Assembly (NCBI GenBank): GCA_036375895.1
Contig: DASVBJ010000343.1
Span: 1-5,941, forward strand
Length of the DNA stretch: 5,941 nucleotides
Origin: DASVBJ01 sp036375895
Lineage (GTDB): Bacteria; Actinomycetota; Actinomycetes; JACCUZ01
Direction of reading: 5' to 3'
Shown here piece after piece: positions 1 to 5,393 of this stretch. How positions within the stretch are numbered: position 1 is the first letter of the stretch; every line of letters begins with the position of its first letter. The notes under the pieces were generated by a model. The model saw nothing but the letters and a program-made list of their open reading frames with translations. It did no database searches and was not told the origin of the DNA. The translations under genes were made by a program, and so were the position numbers.

Positions 1-825
1 TACCTCGTGCGCGCCATGGGGTTCGGGCTGCGCAGACCAAAGGTGGCGGTGCGCGGTCGCGACCTCGCCGGAGCCGTGGAGGCGGTCGGCGCACGCGTGA
101 CCCGGCTCCGCCCCGGCGACGAGGTGTACGGGACCTGCGAGAGCGGCTCGTTCGCCGAGTACGCGGCCGCACGGGAGGACCGGCTGGCATCGAGGCCGGC
201 GAACATCTCCATCGAGAAGGCCGCGGTGACGCCCATCTCCGGGGTGACGGCACTGCAGGGCGTCCGGGACTGCGGGCGCGTGCAGCCGGGGCAGCAGGTG
301 ATGGTCATCGGCGCGGCGGGCGGCGTGGGGTCGTTCGCCGTACAGATCGCGAAGGCGTACGGCGCGGGCGTGACCGGTGTCTGCAGCACATCCAAGACCG
401 ACCTCGTGCGGTCCCTCGGCGCCGACGACGTCATCGACTACACGCGCGACGAGATCGACTGCCACGGAGCGCGGTACGACGTCGTCATCGACACGGCCGG
501 GAACCGGCCGCTGTCGCTGCTGCGGCGCGCCCTGACACCGCACGGGACGCTGGTCCTGGTGGGCGGTGAGCACGGCGGTGGCCGAGTGCTCGGCGGCTTC
601 GACCGACAGCTCCGGGCGCCCCTCGTCTCGATGTTCGTGGGGCAGCGGCTGCGCGGTCTGGTCGCCAAGGAGCGCGCCGAGGACCTCGAGGCCATGACCC
701 GGCTCATCGAGTCCGGCTCCGTCACGCCGGCCATCGACCGCAGCTACCCCCTCGTCGACGCACCAGATGCGATCCGTTACGTCGCCGGAGGTCACGCCGC
801 GGGGAAGGTCGTCGTCACCGTGTGA
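1..825 (+). CDS. NAD(P)-dependent medium-chain alcohol dehydrogenase / quinone oxidoreductase, 5'-truncated
   Basis: This is the C-terminal 274 residues of a cytosolic MDR-superfamily oxidoreductase of the quinone oxidoreductase (Qor) type, which transfers hydride from NAD(P)H to small carbonyl or quinone substrates. The reading frame is open to the left edge, so a GTG at 7 is an internal valine and not the start. Family members run about 320-330 residues, so roughly 50 N-terminal residues are missing. Visible motifs, numbered from the first complete codon, are the end of the GroES-like domain (GRDLAGAVEAVG at 19-30), the nucleotide-binding glycine motif GAAGGVG at 104-110 opening the Rossmann domain, the MDR signature GADDVIDY at 140-147, and the conserved tail GKVVVTV at 268-274. 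The cysteine cluster of a structural zinc site is not seen, which fits the zinc-free Qor branch. The physiological substrate cannot be told. The gene ends 64 bases before the next start, and a small hairpin follows it. Confidence 0.93.
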   Translation, partial: YLVRAMGFGLRRPKVAVRGRDLAGAVEAVGARVTRLRPGDEVYGTCESGSFAEYAAAREDRLASRPANISIEKAAVTPISGVTALQGVRDCGRVQPGQQVMVIGAAGGVGSFAVQIAKAYGAGVTGVCSTSKTDLVRSLGADDVIDYTRDEIDCHGARYDVVIDTAGNRPLSLLRRALTPHGTLVLVGGEHGGGRVLGGFDRQLRAPLVSMFVGQRLRGLVAKERAEDLEAMTRLIESGSVTPAIDRSYPLVDAPDAIRYVAGGHAAGKVVVTV

Positions 826-840
826 GTGCCCACCGGCTGC

Positions 841-862
841 CGGGCCGGTCTCGACCGGTCTG
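841..862 (+). terminator. Possible GC-rich hairpin after the oxidoreductase gene
   Basis: A 9-base stem (841-849 with 854-862, including two G-U pairs) closes a 4-base CTCG loop, starting 15 bases after the stop codon at 825. The core is CCGGT-CTCG-ACCGG. No T-run follows, so this is not a classical intrinsic terminator. GC-rich hairpins without a T-run are often proposed as terminators in actinobacteria. The same bases also form a direct repeat of CCGGTCT with a 10-base period (845-851 and 855-861) that lies near the -35 region of the next gene, so an operator is an equally good reading. Confidence 0.3.
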
Positions 863-877
863 CGGCGCCGGGCGCCC

Positions 878-883
878 TAGATT
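878..883 (+). promoter_or_regulatory. Putative -10 element of a leaderless promoter
   Basis: The hexamer TAGATT fits the actinobacterial TANNNT -10 consensus and stands out in a very GC-rich spacer. It ends 6 bases before the ATG at 890, which would put the transcription start on or next to the start codon. No purine-rich ribosome binding site precedes the ATG, which agrees with a leaderless mRNA. No good -35 hexamer is seen at 16-18 bases spacing. Confidence 0.5.
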
Positions 884-889
884 GGCCGC

Positions 890-1777
890 ATGTCGCGGAT
901 TGCCTTCATCGGTCTCGGTCGGATGGGTCGCGGGATGGCTGGGCGCCTGATGGAGGCCGGCCATGAGCTCGTCGTCTTCAACCGCACGCGCGAGCGGGCC
1001 ACGGCGCTGGTGGGCGGTCTGGCGCGTTGCGCCGATTCGCCGAGGGATGCGGCGAACGGGGCCGAGGCTGTGTTCGTCATGGTCAGCGATGACGAGGCCT
1101 CTCGGGCCGTGTGGGAGGGATCCGACGGCATCCTGGCCGCCGACCTGAGACCAGGGGCCTTCGCGATCGAGTGCTCGACCCTCTCCCACGACTGGGTCCT
1201 GGAGCTGTCGGCGGCCGCCCGGGGGCGGGGCCTGCGTTATCTCGACTGCCCGGTGACCGGGCTCCCGGAGGCCGCCGCGGCCGGCCGGCTGACCCTGCTC
1301 ATCGGGAGCGACAAGACCGACCTCGACGCGGCCGAGCCTCTGCTCCTGCCGTTGGCTGTCGACCGGCTGCATTTCGGGCCGGTAGGGGCGGGCACCGCGT
1401 ACAAGTTGATCATCAATCTGATGGGTGCCGTCCAGATCGCCGCGGCCGCCGAGGGGATGGCGCTCGCGGAGCGCGCGGGGCTCGACCTCGACCAGGTCGC
1501 CCGCGCCATCGCCTCCGGCCAAGCGGCCAGCCCTCAGGTCGTGCGGAACAGCCGACGGATGGCCGATGCCGACCATGCCCCGGACGTCGTGTTCTCCGGC
1601 CGGCTGCGCCACAAGGACGCAACGTACGGCGTGCGCCTGGCCGAGAAGCTCGGCCTCGGCGCACCGTTCGGTCAAGCCGCGTTGCGTGGGTTGGATGAGC
1701 TCCTGGCGGCGGGCCTCGGGGATGTCAACGAGAGCAGCATCATCGACGTCGCGCGGCGTGCCAGGGTCGAGTCGTGA
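890..1777 (+). CDS. NAD(P)-dependent oxidoreductase, 3-hydroxyisobutyrate dehydrogenase / beta-hydroxyacid dehydrogenase family
   Basis: This 295-residue protein has the usual length and order of the beta-hydroxyacid dehydrogenases: an N-terminal Rossmann domain and a C-terminal helical domain. The dinucleotide motif is IGLGRMGRGMA at 7-17. The residues after strand 2 (N31-R32-T33) favour NADP(H), since an acidic residue there would favour NAD. ECST at 94-97 matches the conserved cofactor loop. The substrate loop reads DCPVTG at 119-124 where most relatives have DAPVSGG, so the usual Ser is Thr and the second Gly is Leu. The catalytic Lys172 and Asn176 (YKLIINLM) and the C-terminal Lys242-Asp243 are kept, which argues against an imine reductase, where the lysine is lost. 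The ATG at 890 is placed by the motif and the upstream -10 element. Its stop overlaps the next start, so the two are probably co-translated. The substrate is unknown; a short hydroxyacid or semialdehyde is likely. Confidence 0.9.
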   Translation: MSRIAFIGLGRMGRGMAGRLMEAGHELVVFNRTRERATALVGGLARCADSPRDAANGAEAVFVMVSDDEASRAVWEGSDGILAADLRPGAFAIECSTLSHDWVLELSAAARGRGLRYLDCPVTGLPEAAAAGRLTLLIGSDKTDLDAAEPLLLPLAVDRLHFGPVGAGTAYKLIINLMGAVQIAAAAEGMALAERAGLDLDQVARAIASGQAASPQVVRNSRRMADADHAPDVVFSGRLRHKDATYGVRLAEKLGLGAPFGQAALRGLDELLAAGLGDVNESSIIDVARRARVES

Positions 1778-2223
1778 ACGACCAGCCGAGCGGACTGCTC
1801 TTGACGCTGAACTACGTCGTGGATGCGCCGCGCGAGCGGGTCTTCAGCATGCTTACCGAGCCGGTCGAGCTGGCGAAGTGGTGGGGGCCACGCGGATTCA
1901 CGACACCAGAGGCTGAGCTCGACCTCAGAGTGGGGGGCAACTATCGCTTCTCCATGCAGCCACCCGACGGCGACCCGTTCCACCTCGCCGGCGAGTTTCT
2001 CCAGATCGACCCGCCGAGCCGCCTCGTCTACACCTTCCGCTGGGAGGAGCCCACCCCCGACGACCGAGAGACGGTCGTCACCCTCTCTCTCGACCCCGTT
2101 GGCGACGCCACGGAGCTCTCCCTGTCGCAGGGATTGTTCGCGACCGAGGAGCGAGTCGCCTTGCACCGCAGCGGCTGGACGGACTCCTTCGACAAGCTGC
2201 GCGAGGTCATCGAGACAGGCTGA
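1774..2223 (+). CDS. SRPBCC-fold protein, AHSA1 (activator of Hsp90 ATPase 1-like) family
   Basis: This 149-residue protein is one START/SRPBCC helix-grip domain of the AHSA1 C-terminal-like type, a small soluble fold with a deep hydrophobic pocket. Diagnostic blocks are DAPRERVFSMLTEP at 17-30 followed by AKWWGP at 34-39, RVGGNYRFSM at 52-61, EFLQIDPPSRLVYTF at 74-88, and the C-terminal helix HRSGWTDSFDKL at 131-142. Most bacterial members have no proven substrate; ligand binding or a regulator partner role is known for some relatives, and no Hsp90 link should be read into the family name. The GTG start overlaps the TGA of the dehydrogenase gene (GTGA, 1774-1777), a typical translational coupling arrangement, with a weak AGGG at 1763-1766. 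No other start is convincing: the strand begins right at residue 11, so a later start would damage the fold. A shared role with the dehydrogenase is inferred only from this coupling. Confidence 0.9.
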   Translation: MNDQPSGLLLTLNYVVDAPRERVFSMLTEPVELAKWWGPRGFTTPEAELDLRVGGNYRFSMQPPDGDPFHLAGEFLQIDPPSRLVYTFRWEEPTPDDRETVVTLSLDPVGDATELSLSQGLFATEERVALHRSGWTDSFDKLREVIETG

Positions 2224-2264
2224 TCACCGAGGACGTCTCGTGGTCGCGGCAGGTGACGCCACGC

Positions 2265-2270
2265 CATGAT
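2265..2270 (+). promoter_or_regulatory. Putative -10-like element of a leaderless promoter
   Basis: CATGAT keeps the two most important -10 bases (A at position 2, T at position 6) and ends 5 bases before the ATG at 2276. No ribosome binding site is present in the 52-base spacer. A loose inverted repeat (CGTGG at 2239-2243, CCACG at 2259-2263) lies just upstream. This is weaker than the element before 890. Confidence 0.3.
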
Positions 2271-2275
2271 GGCTC

Positions 2276-3025
2276 ATGACCCTCACGATGCACACCGCCT
2301 CCGAGCGACCCGACCTGTGGGCGCGTGGCATCGCCTCCGAGTCGGTGTGGCCCGAGTACAACCTGCACGGTGACGTCCTGAACCGATGGTGGGGGCACCT
2401 GGACGAGGACATGCCCGAGTTCCAGTTCGTGCTGTACGACGAGACGGCCGATGAGGTGGTCGCTGAGGGGCACACCGCTCCGCTGTGGTGGGACGGCTCG
2501 GACGAGTCGTTGCCGGACGGGATCGACGCGGCGATCGAGCAGAGCTTCGCTCAGGTGAGGGCGGGCGAGCCGGTAAACACGCTATGCGCCCTGGCCGCGG
2601 AGACCCCGCGGGAGGGCCGCGGCCGAGGCCTGGCCGAGCAACTGCTGAAGGCCATGCGCGCGATCGGCGAGCGGGCGGGGCTGACACACCTCATCGCCCC
2701 GGTTCGCCCCCCGCTCAAAGCGCGGTACCCGCTGACGGCCATCGAGCGCTATGTCCGCTGGCGTCGAGAAGACGGACAGCTGTTCGATCCCTGGATGCGC
2801 GTCCACGAACGCCTTGGCGCGCGGGTGGCCACCCCGGTTCCCCGGTCTCTGCGGATCACCGGGACGGTCGGCGAGTGGGAGACGTGGACCGGGATGGCGT
2901 TCCCTGAGTCCGGTGACTACGTCTTCCCCGAGGGCTTGGCCACCGTGCACATCGACCGGTCGACAGGTCTTGGCTCCTACTGGGAGCCAAACGTGTGGAT
3001 GGTGCACCCGCAGCTACGGTCATAG
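2276..3025 (+). CDS. GNAT-like N-acetyltransferase, 249 residues, with distinctive C-terminal region
   Basis: The central part has the acetyl-CoA binding motif A of GNAT enzymes: a beta strand (TLCALAAETP, 102-111) followed by the pyrophosphate loop GRGRGLA at 114-120 and an amphipathic helix (EQLLKAMRAIGERAG, 121-135). The rest is unlike short GNATs. It carries blocks that look strongly constrained: APVRP at 141-145 with K148 and YP at 151-152, FDPWMRVHERLGA at 170-182, TGTVGEWETWTG at 195-206, and EPNVWMVH at 237-244. The length exceeds a single GNAT domain (about 150) because of this tail and an N-terminal tryptophan-rich stretch. The acceptor is unknown. I use the ATG at 2276 because of the -10-like element; an in-frame ATG at 2288 would remove four residues and is possible. 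It is predicted to be cytosolic, with no signal peptide or membrane segment. It lies 52 bases after the AHSA1 gene and 49 bases before another GNAT gene. Confidence 0.8.
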   Translation: MTLTMHTASERPDLWARGIASESVWPEYNLHGDVLNRWWGHLDEDMPEFQFVLYDETADEVVAEGHTAPLWWDGSDESLPDGIDAAIEQSFAQVRAGEPVNTLCALAAETPREGRGRGLAEQLLKAMRAIGERAGLTHLIAPVRPPLKARYPLTAIERYVRWRREDGQLFDPWMRVHERLGARVATPVPRSLRITGTVGEWETWTGMAFPESGDYVFPEGLATVHIDRSTGLGSYWEPNVWMVHPQLRS

Positions 3026-3051
3026 GCCGGCCGCCGGCTCGGAGCCTCCGA
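3026..3051 (+). repeat. Two back-to-back short inverted repeats
   Basis: Starting at the base after the stop codon, GCCGG-CCG-CCGGC (3026-3038) is followed with no gap by TCGGA-GCC-TCCGA (3039-3051). Each has perfect 5-base arms and a 3-base centre. Together they could act as a weak terminator for the upstream gene, or the second as an operator, since it lies near -30 relative to the ATG at 3075. Arms this short do arise by chance in GC-rich DNA. Confidence 0.35.
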
Positions 3052-3061
3052 CGACATGAAC

Positions 3062-3067
3062 GACAAT
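3062..3067 (+). promoter_or_regulatory. Putative -10 element of a leaderless promoter
   Basis: GACAAT differs from the -10 consensus TANAAT only at position 1 and ends 7 bases before the ATG at 3075. The nearest purine-rich stretch (GGAG at 3041-3044) is about 30 bases upstream, too far for a ribosome binding site, so a leaderless transcript is the simplest reading. Confidence 0.45.
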
Positions 3068-3074
3068 CGGCGGC

Positions 3075-3506
3075 ATGACTCCTGGTCTTGCCGAGCGATA
3101 CCGGCTGATCCACGCGGCGCCGACGGTCGAGGACTACCTGGAGCTCAGGAGCCGGTCGGGGCTGACACCCAAGACCCGGGAGCAGGCGACGGCTGCCCTG
3201 CCGGGCAGCTGGGCGGCCTGCCACATCGAGGACCAGCTCACCGGTCACGCGGTCGCCATGGGTCGTGTGATCGGCGACGGGGGTTGGTACTTCCACGTCC
3301 TCGACATGGCGGTACTGCCCGAGCACCAGCGGCAAGGGCTGGGTGACGCGGTCCTGACGGCGTTGCTCCAGCGGGTGCGAGCCCACGCGCCGGCGGGTGC
3401 CTACGTCAGCCTCCTCGCCGATCCGCCCGGGCGCCGCCTCTACACCCGTCACGGATTCACCGACACAGCCCCACACTCCATCGGTATGGCCGTGTGGCTC
3501 CGCTGA
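3075..3506 (+). CDS. GNAT family N-acetyltransferase, 143 residues
   Basis: This is a compact single-domain GNAT enzyme that would transfer an acetyl group from acetyl-CoA to an amine. Motif A is complete: strand 4 FHVLDMAVLP at 73-82, then the pyrophosphate loop QRQGLG at 85-90 (the Q/R-x-x-G-x-G/A pattern), then helix 3 DAVLTALLQRVRAH at 91-104. Motif B is seen as LYTRHGFTDT at 122-131, where Tyr123 is the usual general acid position and GF marks the final strand. Residues 61-71 (AMGRVIGDGGW) form the strand pair that often precedes motif A in the small-molecule acetyltransferases. The ATG at 3075 gives a natural N-terminus and sits 7 bases after a -10-like hexamer; an ATG at 3056 is out of frame. 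The acceptor cannot be deduced. The stop lies 18 bases from the end of the convergent secreted-protein gene. Confidence 0.92.
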   Translation: MTPGLAERYRLIHAAPTVEDYLELRSRSGLTPKTREQATAALPGSWAACHIEDQLTGHAVAMGRVIGDGGWYFHVLDMAVLPEHQRQGLGDAVLTALLQRVRAHAPAGAYVSLLADPPGRRLYTRHGFTDTAPHSIGMAVWLR

Positions 3507-3524
3507 GCGCCGTCGTGCGCGCGG

Positions 3525-5186
3525 TCACAGCCCGAGCGCGGACCTCGCCAGGGTGCTGAGCACCTGCTGCTGGTAGTAGACCGGGCCGCCCTCGTCGGCG
3601 GTCACCGCGGACGGGTAGTGCGTCGAGACCGACAGCACGTAGACGTTGTCGGCAGACACGGCGAGACCGAAGTAGTCGCCGATGAAGGACAGCCGGCAGG
3701 GGTCGTTGTGGCTGGCGCAGGCCATCTGCCCGAGGCCATCGACGTGCTGGGCCGGGTTCTCCGGGTCCCAGGTGAACTCGGAGGCTCGGACGTTGGCACC
3801 GACCGGGACAGCTCCCTCGCCCACGTCCTGGTAGGCCTGCACGGACACATCGATGCAGAAGTTGCTGCGCCCCACGTCGTCCGGGAGCACGCTCGGGTCG
3901 TCGGGGCAGGTCGCGCGCCGGTCGTAGAACGCCACCGCGACCGCGCCGTCCGGGCCCTCCGCCACGGAGGGCTGGAACTCGTCGGTCAGCGTCGGGTCGG
4001 CGTTGTCATTGACGCGTGCGGGCGTCGACCAGGTGCTGCCATGGTCGACGGACTGCGTGAAGTAGACGTCGAACTGCGTGCCGTCCCAGTCCTCGTACGT
4101 CAGGTAGAGGTGCCCGGTGTGCGTCTTGCTCGCCGCGAAGCTCTCCACGATCCCGTCGCGGAACCTCGTGTTGGGCAGGGCGGCGGCCGGAAGCAGGCCG
4201 ACGTCACGGACGGCGGCGACGAAGGGCCCGAAGCTCCGGCCGTCGTCGGTGGACCGCGCGACGTAGATGTTCGAGGGCTTGCCGCCGGGCGGGAACGACA
4301 CCACGGAGACGTAGACGTCCCCGCTGGCGTCCACCGACGGGTAGACGTAGGTCGCCGCCGGCCCGACCTCGGACGGCGGGCTGATCGTGACGGCCTTGTC
4401 GAAGGTCTGGCCGCGGTCCCGGGACACCGCCATGCGCACCTTGACCGGGTTCTGGCCGTTGAACACCGCCCAGGCCGCGTAGACGTGGTCCTGGTACCGG
4501 TTCCCGGGCAGGTCGTTGACGGCGACCCACTGCTTGTCCTCCACGTGCCCGAGGTTCAGGCTCGTCGAGTTGGGCGACTGCTCGAGATCGCGCCCGCCGT
4601 TCCCCTTGACCCAGCTGCCTCCCATGTCGTCGCTGTACGAGATGTCGATGGCGCCGTTGGGGTGCAGGTTCGTCCAGTACGCGTTGAACGGCAAGGTCAC
4701 CTGGTAGGCCCGGCCCGTGGTGTCGAACGCGATGTTGGGATCGGTGTTGTTGGTCCAGCTCGGCGGCATCTCCTGCGTGTCGACGGTCGTGCACTCGTAG
4801 CCCTGCACCTGGTTGTTCCCGGCCGGCTGCCCGTTCAGGATCGTGTAGGACCCGAGGTGGAAGTTGTAGAAGGTGCTGAACTTGTCGAAGAAGAACTTCG
4901 AGGTGCCGACAAGATCCTCCGTACCTCGCTTGACCGCGATCCACGACTCGGACCTGTTGGAGTTGTACGGGCCCGGCTCGCAGTTGCCTGCCACCGGGGC
5001 GCCGCCCACGTCCGGGTACCCCCCGCCGTCCACCGGCGTGCTGGCCACCTGGTTGCTCACCGGCACTTCCTGTTGCCAGAGGGACGACGCACCCGTGTTT
5101 GCGCCCGAGGCGCTCGGGACGCTCGCGGCGGTGGCCGCCGGCGAGATGACGAGAAGAGCAGCTGCCGCGAGGACCATCCGTCGCAT
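3525..5186 (-). CDS. Secreted sialidase-fold (Asp-box / BNR repeat) protein
   Basis: This 553-residue exported protein begins with a clear Sec signal peptide: MRRM, a hydrophobic core (VLAAAALLVISP), and a likely cleavage after ATA at residue 20. No lipobox and no C-terminal anchor are seen, so it is probably released. Four Asp boxes (S-x-D-x-G-x-T-W type) mark a six-bladed beta-propeller: SDDMGGSW 185-192, SRDRGQTF 255-262, STDDGRSF 312-319 and SVDHGSTW 379-386. Six cysteines (69, 132, 427, 444, 490, 497) could form disulfides. Other blocks are FYDRR at 420-424 and FIGDYFGLA at 501-509. The FRIP motif of classical sialidases is not seen, so sialidase activity should not be assumed; the substrate is unknown. 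The start is the ATG at 5186 because GGAGG lies 5 bases before it; a GTG at 5198 in the same frame overlaps that site and is rejected. It appears monocistronic. Confidence 0.88.
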   Translation of the reverse strand: MRRMVLAAAALLVISPAATAASVPSASGANTGASSLWQQEVPVSNQVASTPVDGGGYPDVGGAPVAGNCEPGPYNSNRSESWIAVKRGTEDLVGTSKFFFDKFSTFYNFHLGSYTILNGQPAGNNQVQGYECTTVDTQEMPPSWTNNTDPNIAFDTTGRAYQVTLPFNAYWTNLHPNGAIDISYSDDMGGSWVKGNGGRDLEQSPNSTSLNLGHVEDKQWVAVNDLPGNRYQDHVYAAWAVFNGQNPVKVRMAVSRDRGQTFDKAVTISPPSEVGPAATYVYPSVDASGDVYVSVVSFPPGGKPSNIYVARSTDDGRSFGPFVAAVRDVGLLPAAALPNTRFRDGIVESFAASKTHTGHLYLTYEDWDGTQFDVYFTQSVDHGSTWSTPARVNDNADPTLTDEFQPSVAEGPDGAVAVAFYDRRATCPDDPSVLPDDVGRSNFCIDVSVQAYQDVGEGAVPVGANVRASEFTWDPENPAQHVDGLGQMACASHNDPCRLSFIGDYFGLAVSADNVYVLSVSTHYPSAVTADEGGPVYYQQQVLSTLARSALGL

Positions 5187-5191
5187 GTGGA

Positions 5192-5196
5192 CCTCC
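5192..5196 (-). promoter_or_regulatory. Strong ribosome binding site of the secreted protein gene
   Basis: On the minus strand GGAGG (followed by T) lies 5 bases before the ATG at 5186, close to the ideal anti-16S match. It decides the start: the in-frame GTG at 5198-5196 sits on the ribosome binding site itself and would add only four residues (M/V-E-V-H) before the signal peptide. Confidence 0.85.
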
Positions 5197-5232
5197 ACCC
5201 GGGACCCCCAACGTCTTCGCTACTCCTGTCCG

Positions 5233-5258
5233 CCCGTCCTGAACAGGGCATCGACGGG
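5233..5258 (-). repeat. Inverted repeat in the leader of the secreted protein gene
   Basis: CCCGTC (5233-5238) and GACGGG (5253-5258) form perfect 6-base arms around a 14-base centre that itself contains CCTG-AA-CAGG overlapping the first arm. It lies 47-72 bases upstream of the ATG at 5186, where an operator or a leader hairpin would be expected. No clear -10/-35 pair was found nearby, so its role is open. Confidence 0.3.
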
Positions 5259-5348
5259 GCAAGGTCCGTCGTGATGGTGTCCGCCGGAGGAAGTCGACGG
5301 TCCGCCTCGTCGGATCTGTGCGGTTTCGCGGGAACTGTCGCGGGGAGC

Positions 5349-5374
5349 CGGCGGCGCGCCGCCGTGCGCGGCGG
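5349..5374 (-). terminator. Three-armed palindrome, probable hairpin terminator of the methyltransferase gene
   Basis: A perfect 16-base palindrome (CGGCGGCGCGCCGCCG, 5349-5364) is followed by TGCG and a third arm CGGCGG (5369-5374). The middle arm CCGCCG (5359-5364) can pair with either outer arm, giving a 6-base stem with a CGCG or a TGCG loop, but not both at once. It begins 20 bases after the methyltransferase stop on the minus strand, the place for a terminator. No T-run follows in either direction, so termination is an inference from position and stability. Confidence 0.4.
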
Positions 5375-5393
5375 GGGCACCGCGCGGGCACCG
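5375..5393. repeat. 8-base direct repeat, 11-base period
   Basis: GGGCACCG occurs at 5375-5382 and again at 5386-5393, ending at the base before the methyltransferase stop codon. The 11-base period is close to one helical turn. It could be a protein site or mere low-complexity GC sequence. Confidence 0.35.

Noticed and set aside
7..9. GTG as the start of the oxidoreductase
   Set aside because: The two preceding codons (Tyr-Leu) continue the family sequence and about 50 N-terminal residues of the GroES-like domain are missing, so the gene simply begins outside the window.
815..1675. A 286-codon minus-strand open frame opposite the dehydrogenase
   Set aside because: Arg/Gly/Pro-rich translation with no motif, and the plus strand has the full set of beta-hydroxyacid dehydrogenase motifs over the same bases.
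890..1777. Imine reductase as the identity of the dehydrogenase
   Set aside because: Imine reductases share the fold but lose the catalytic lysine, while here Lys172 with Asn176 and the C-terminal Lys242-Asp243 are present.
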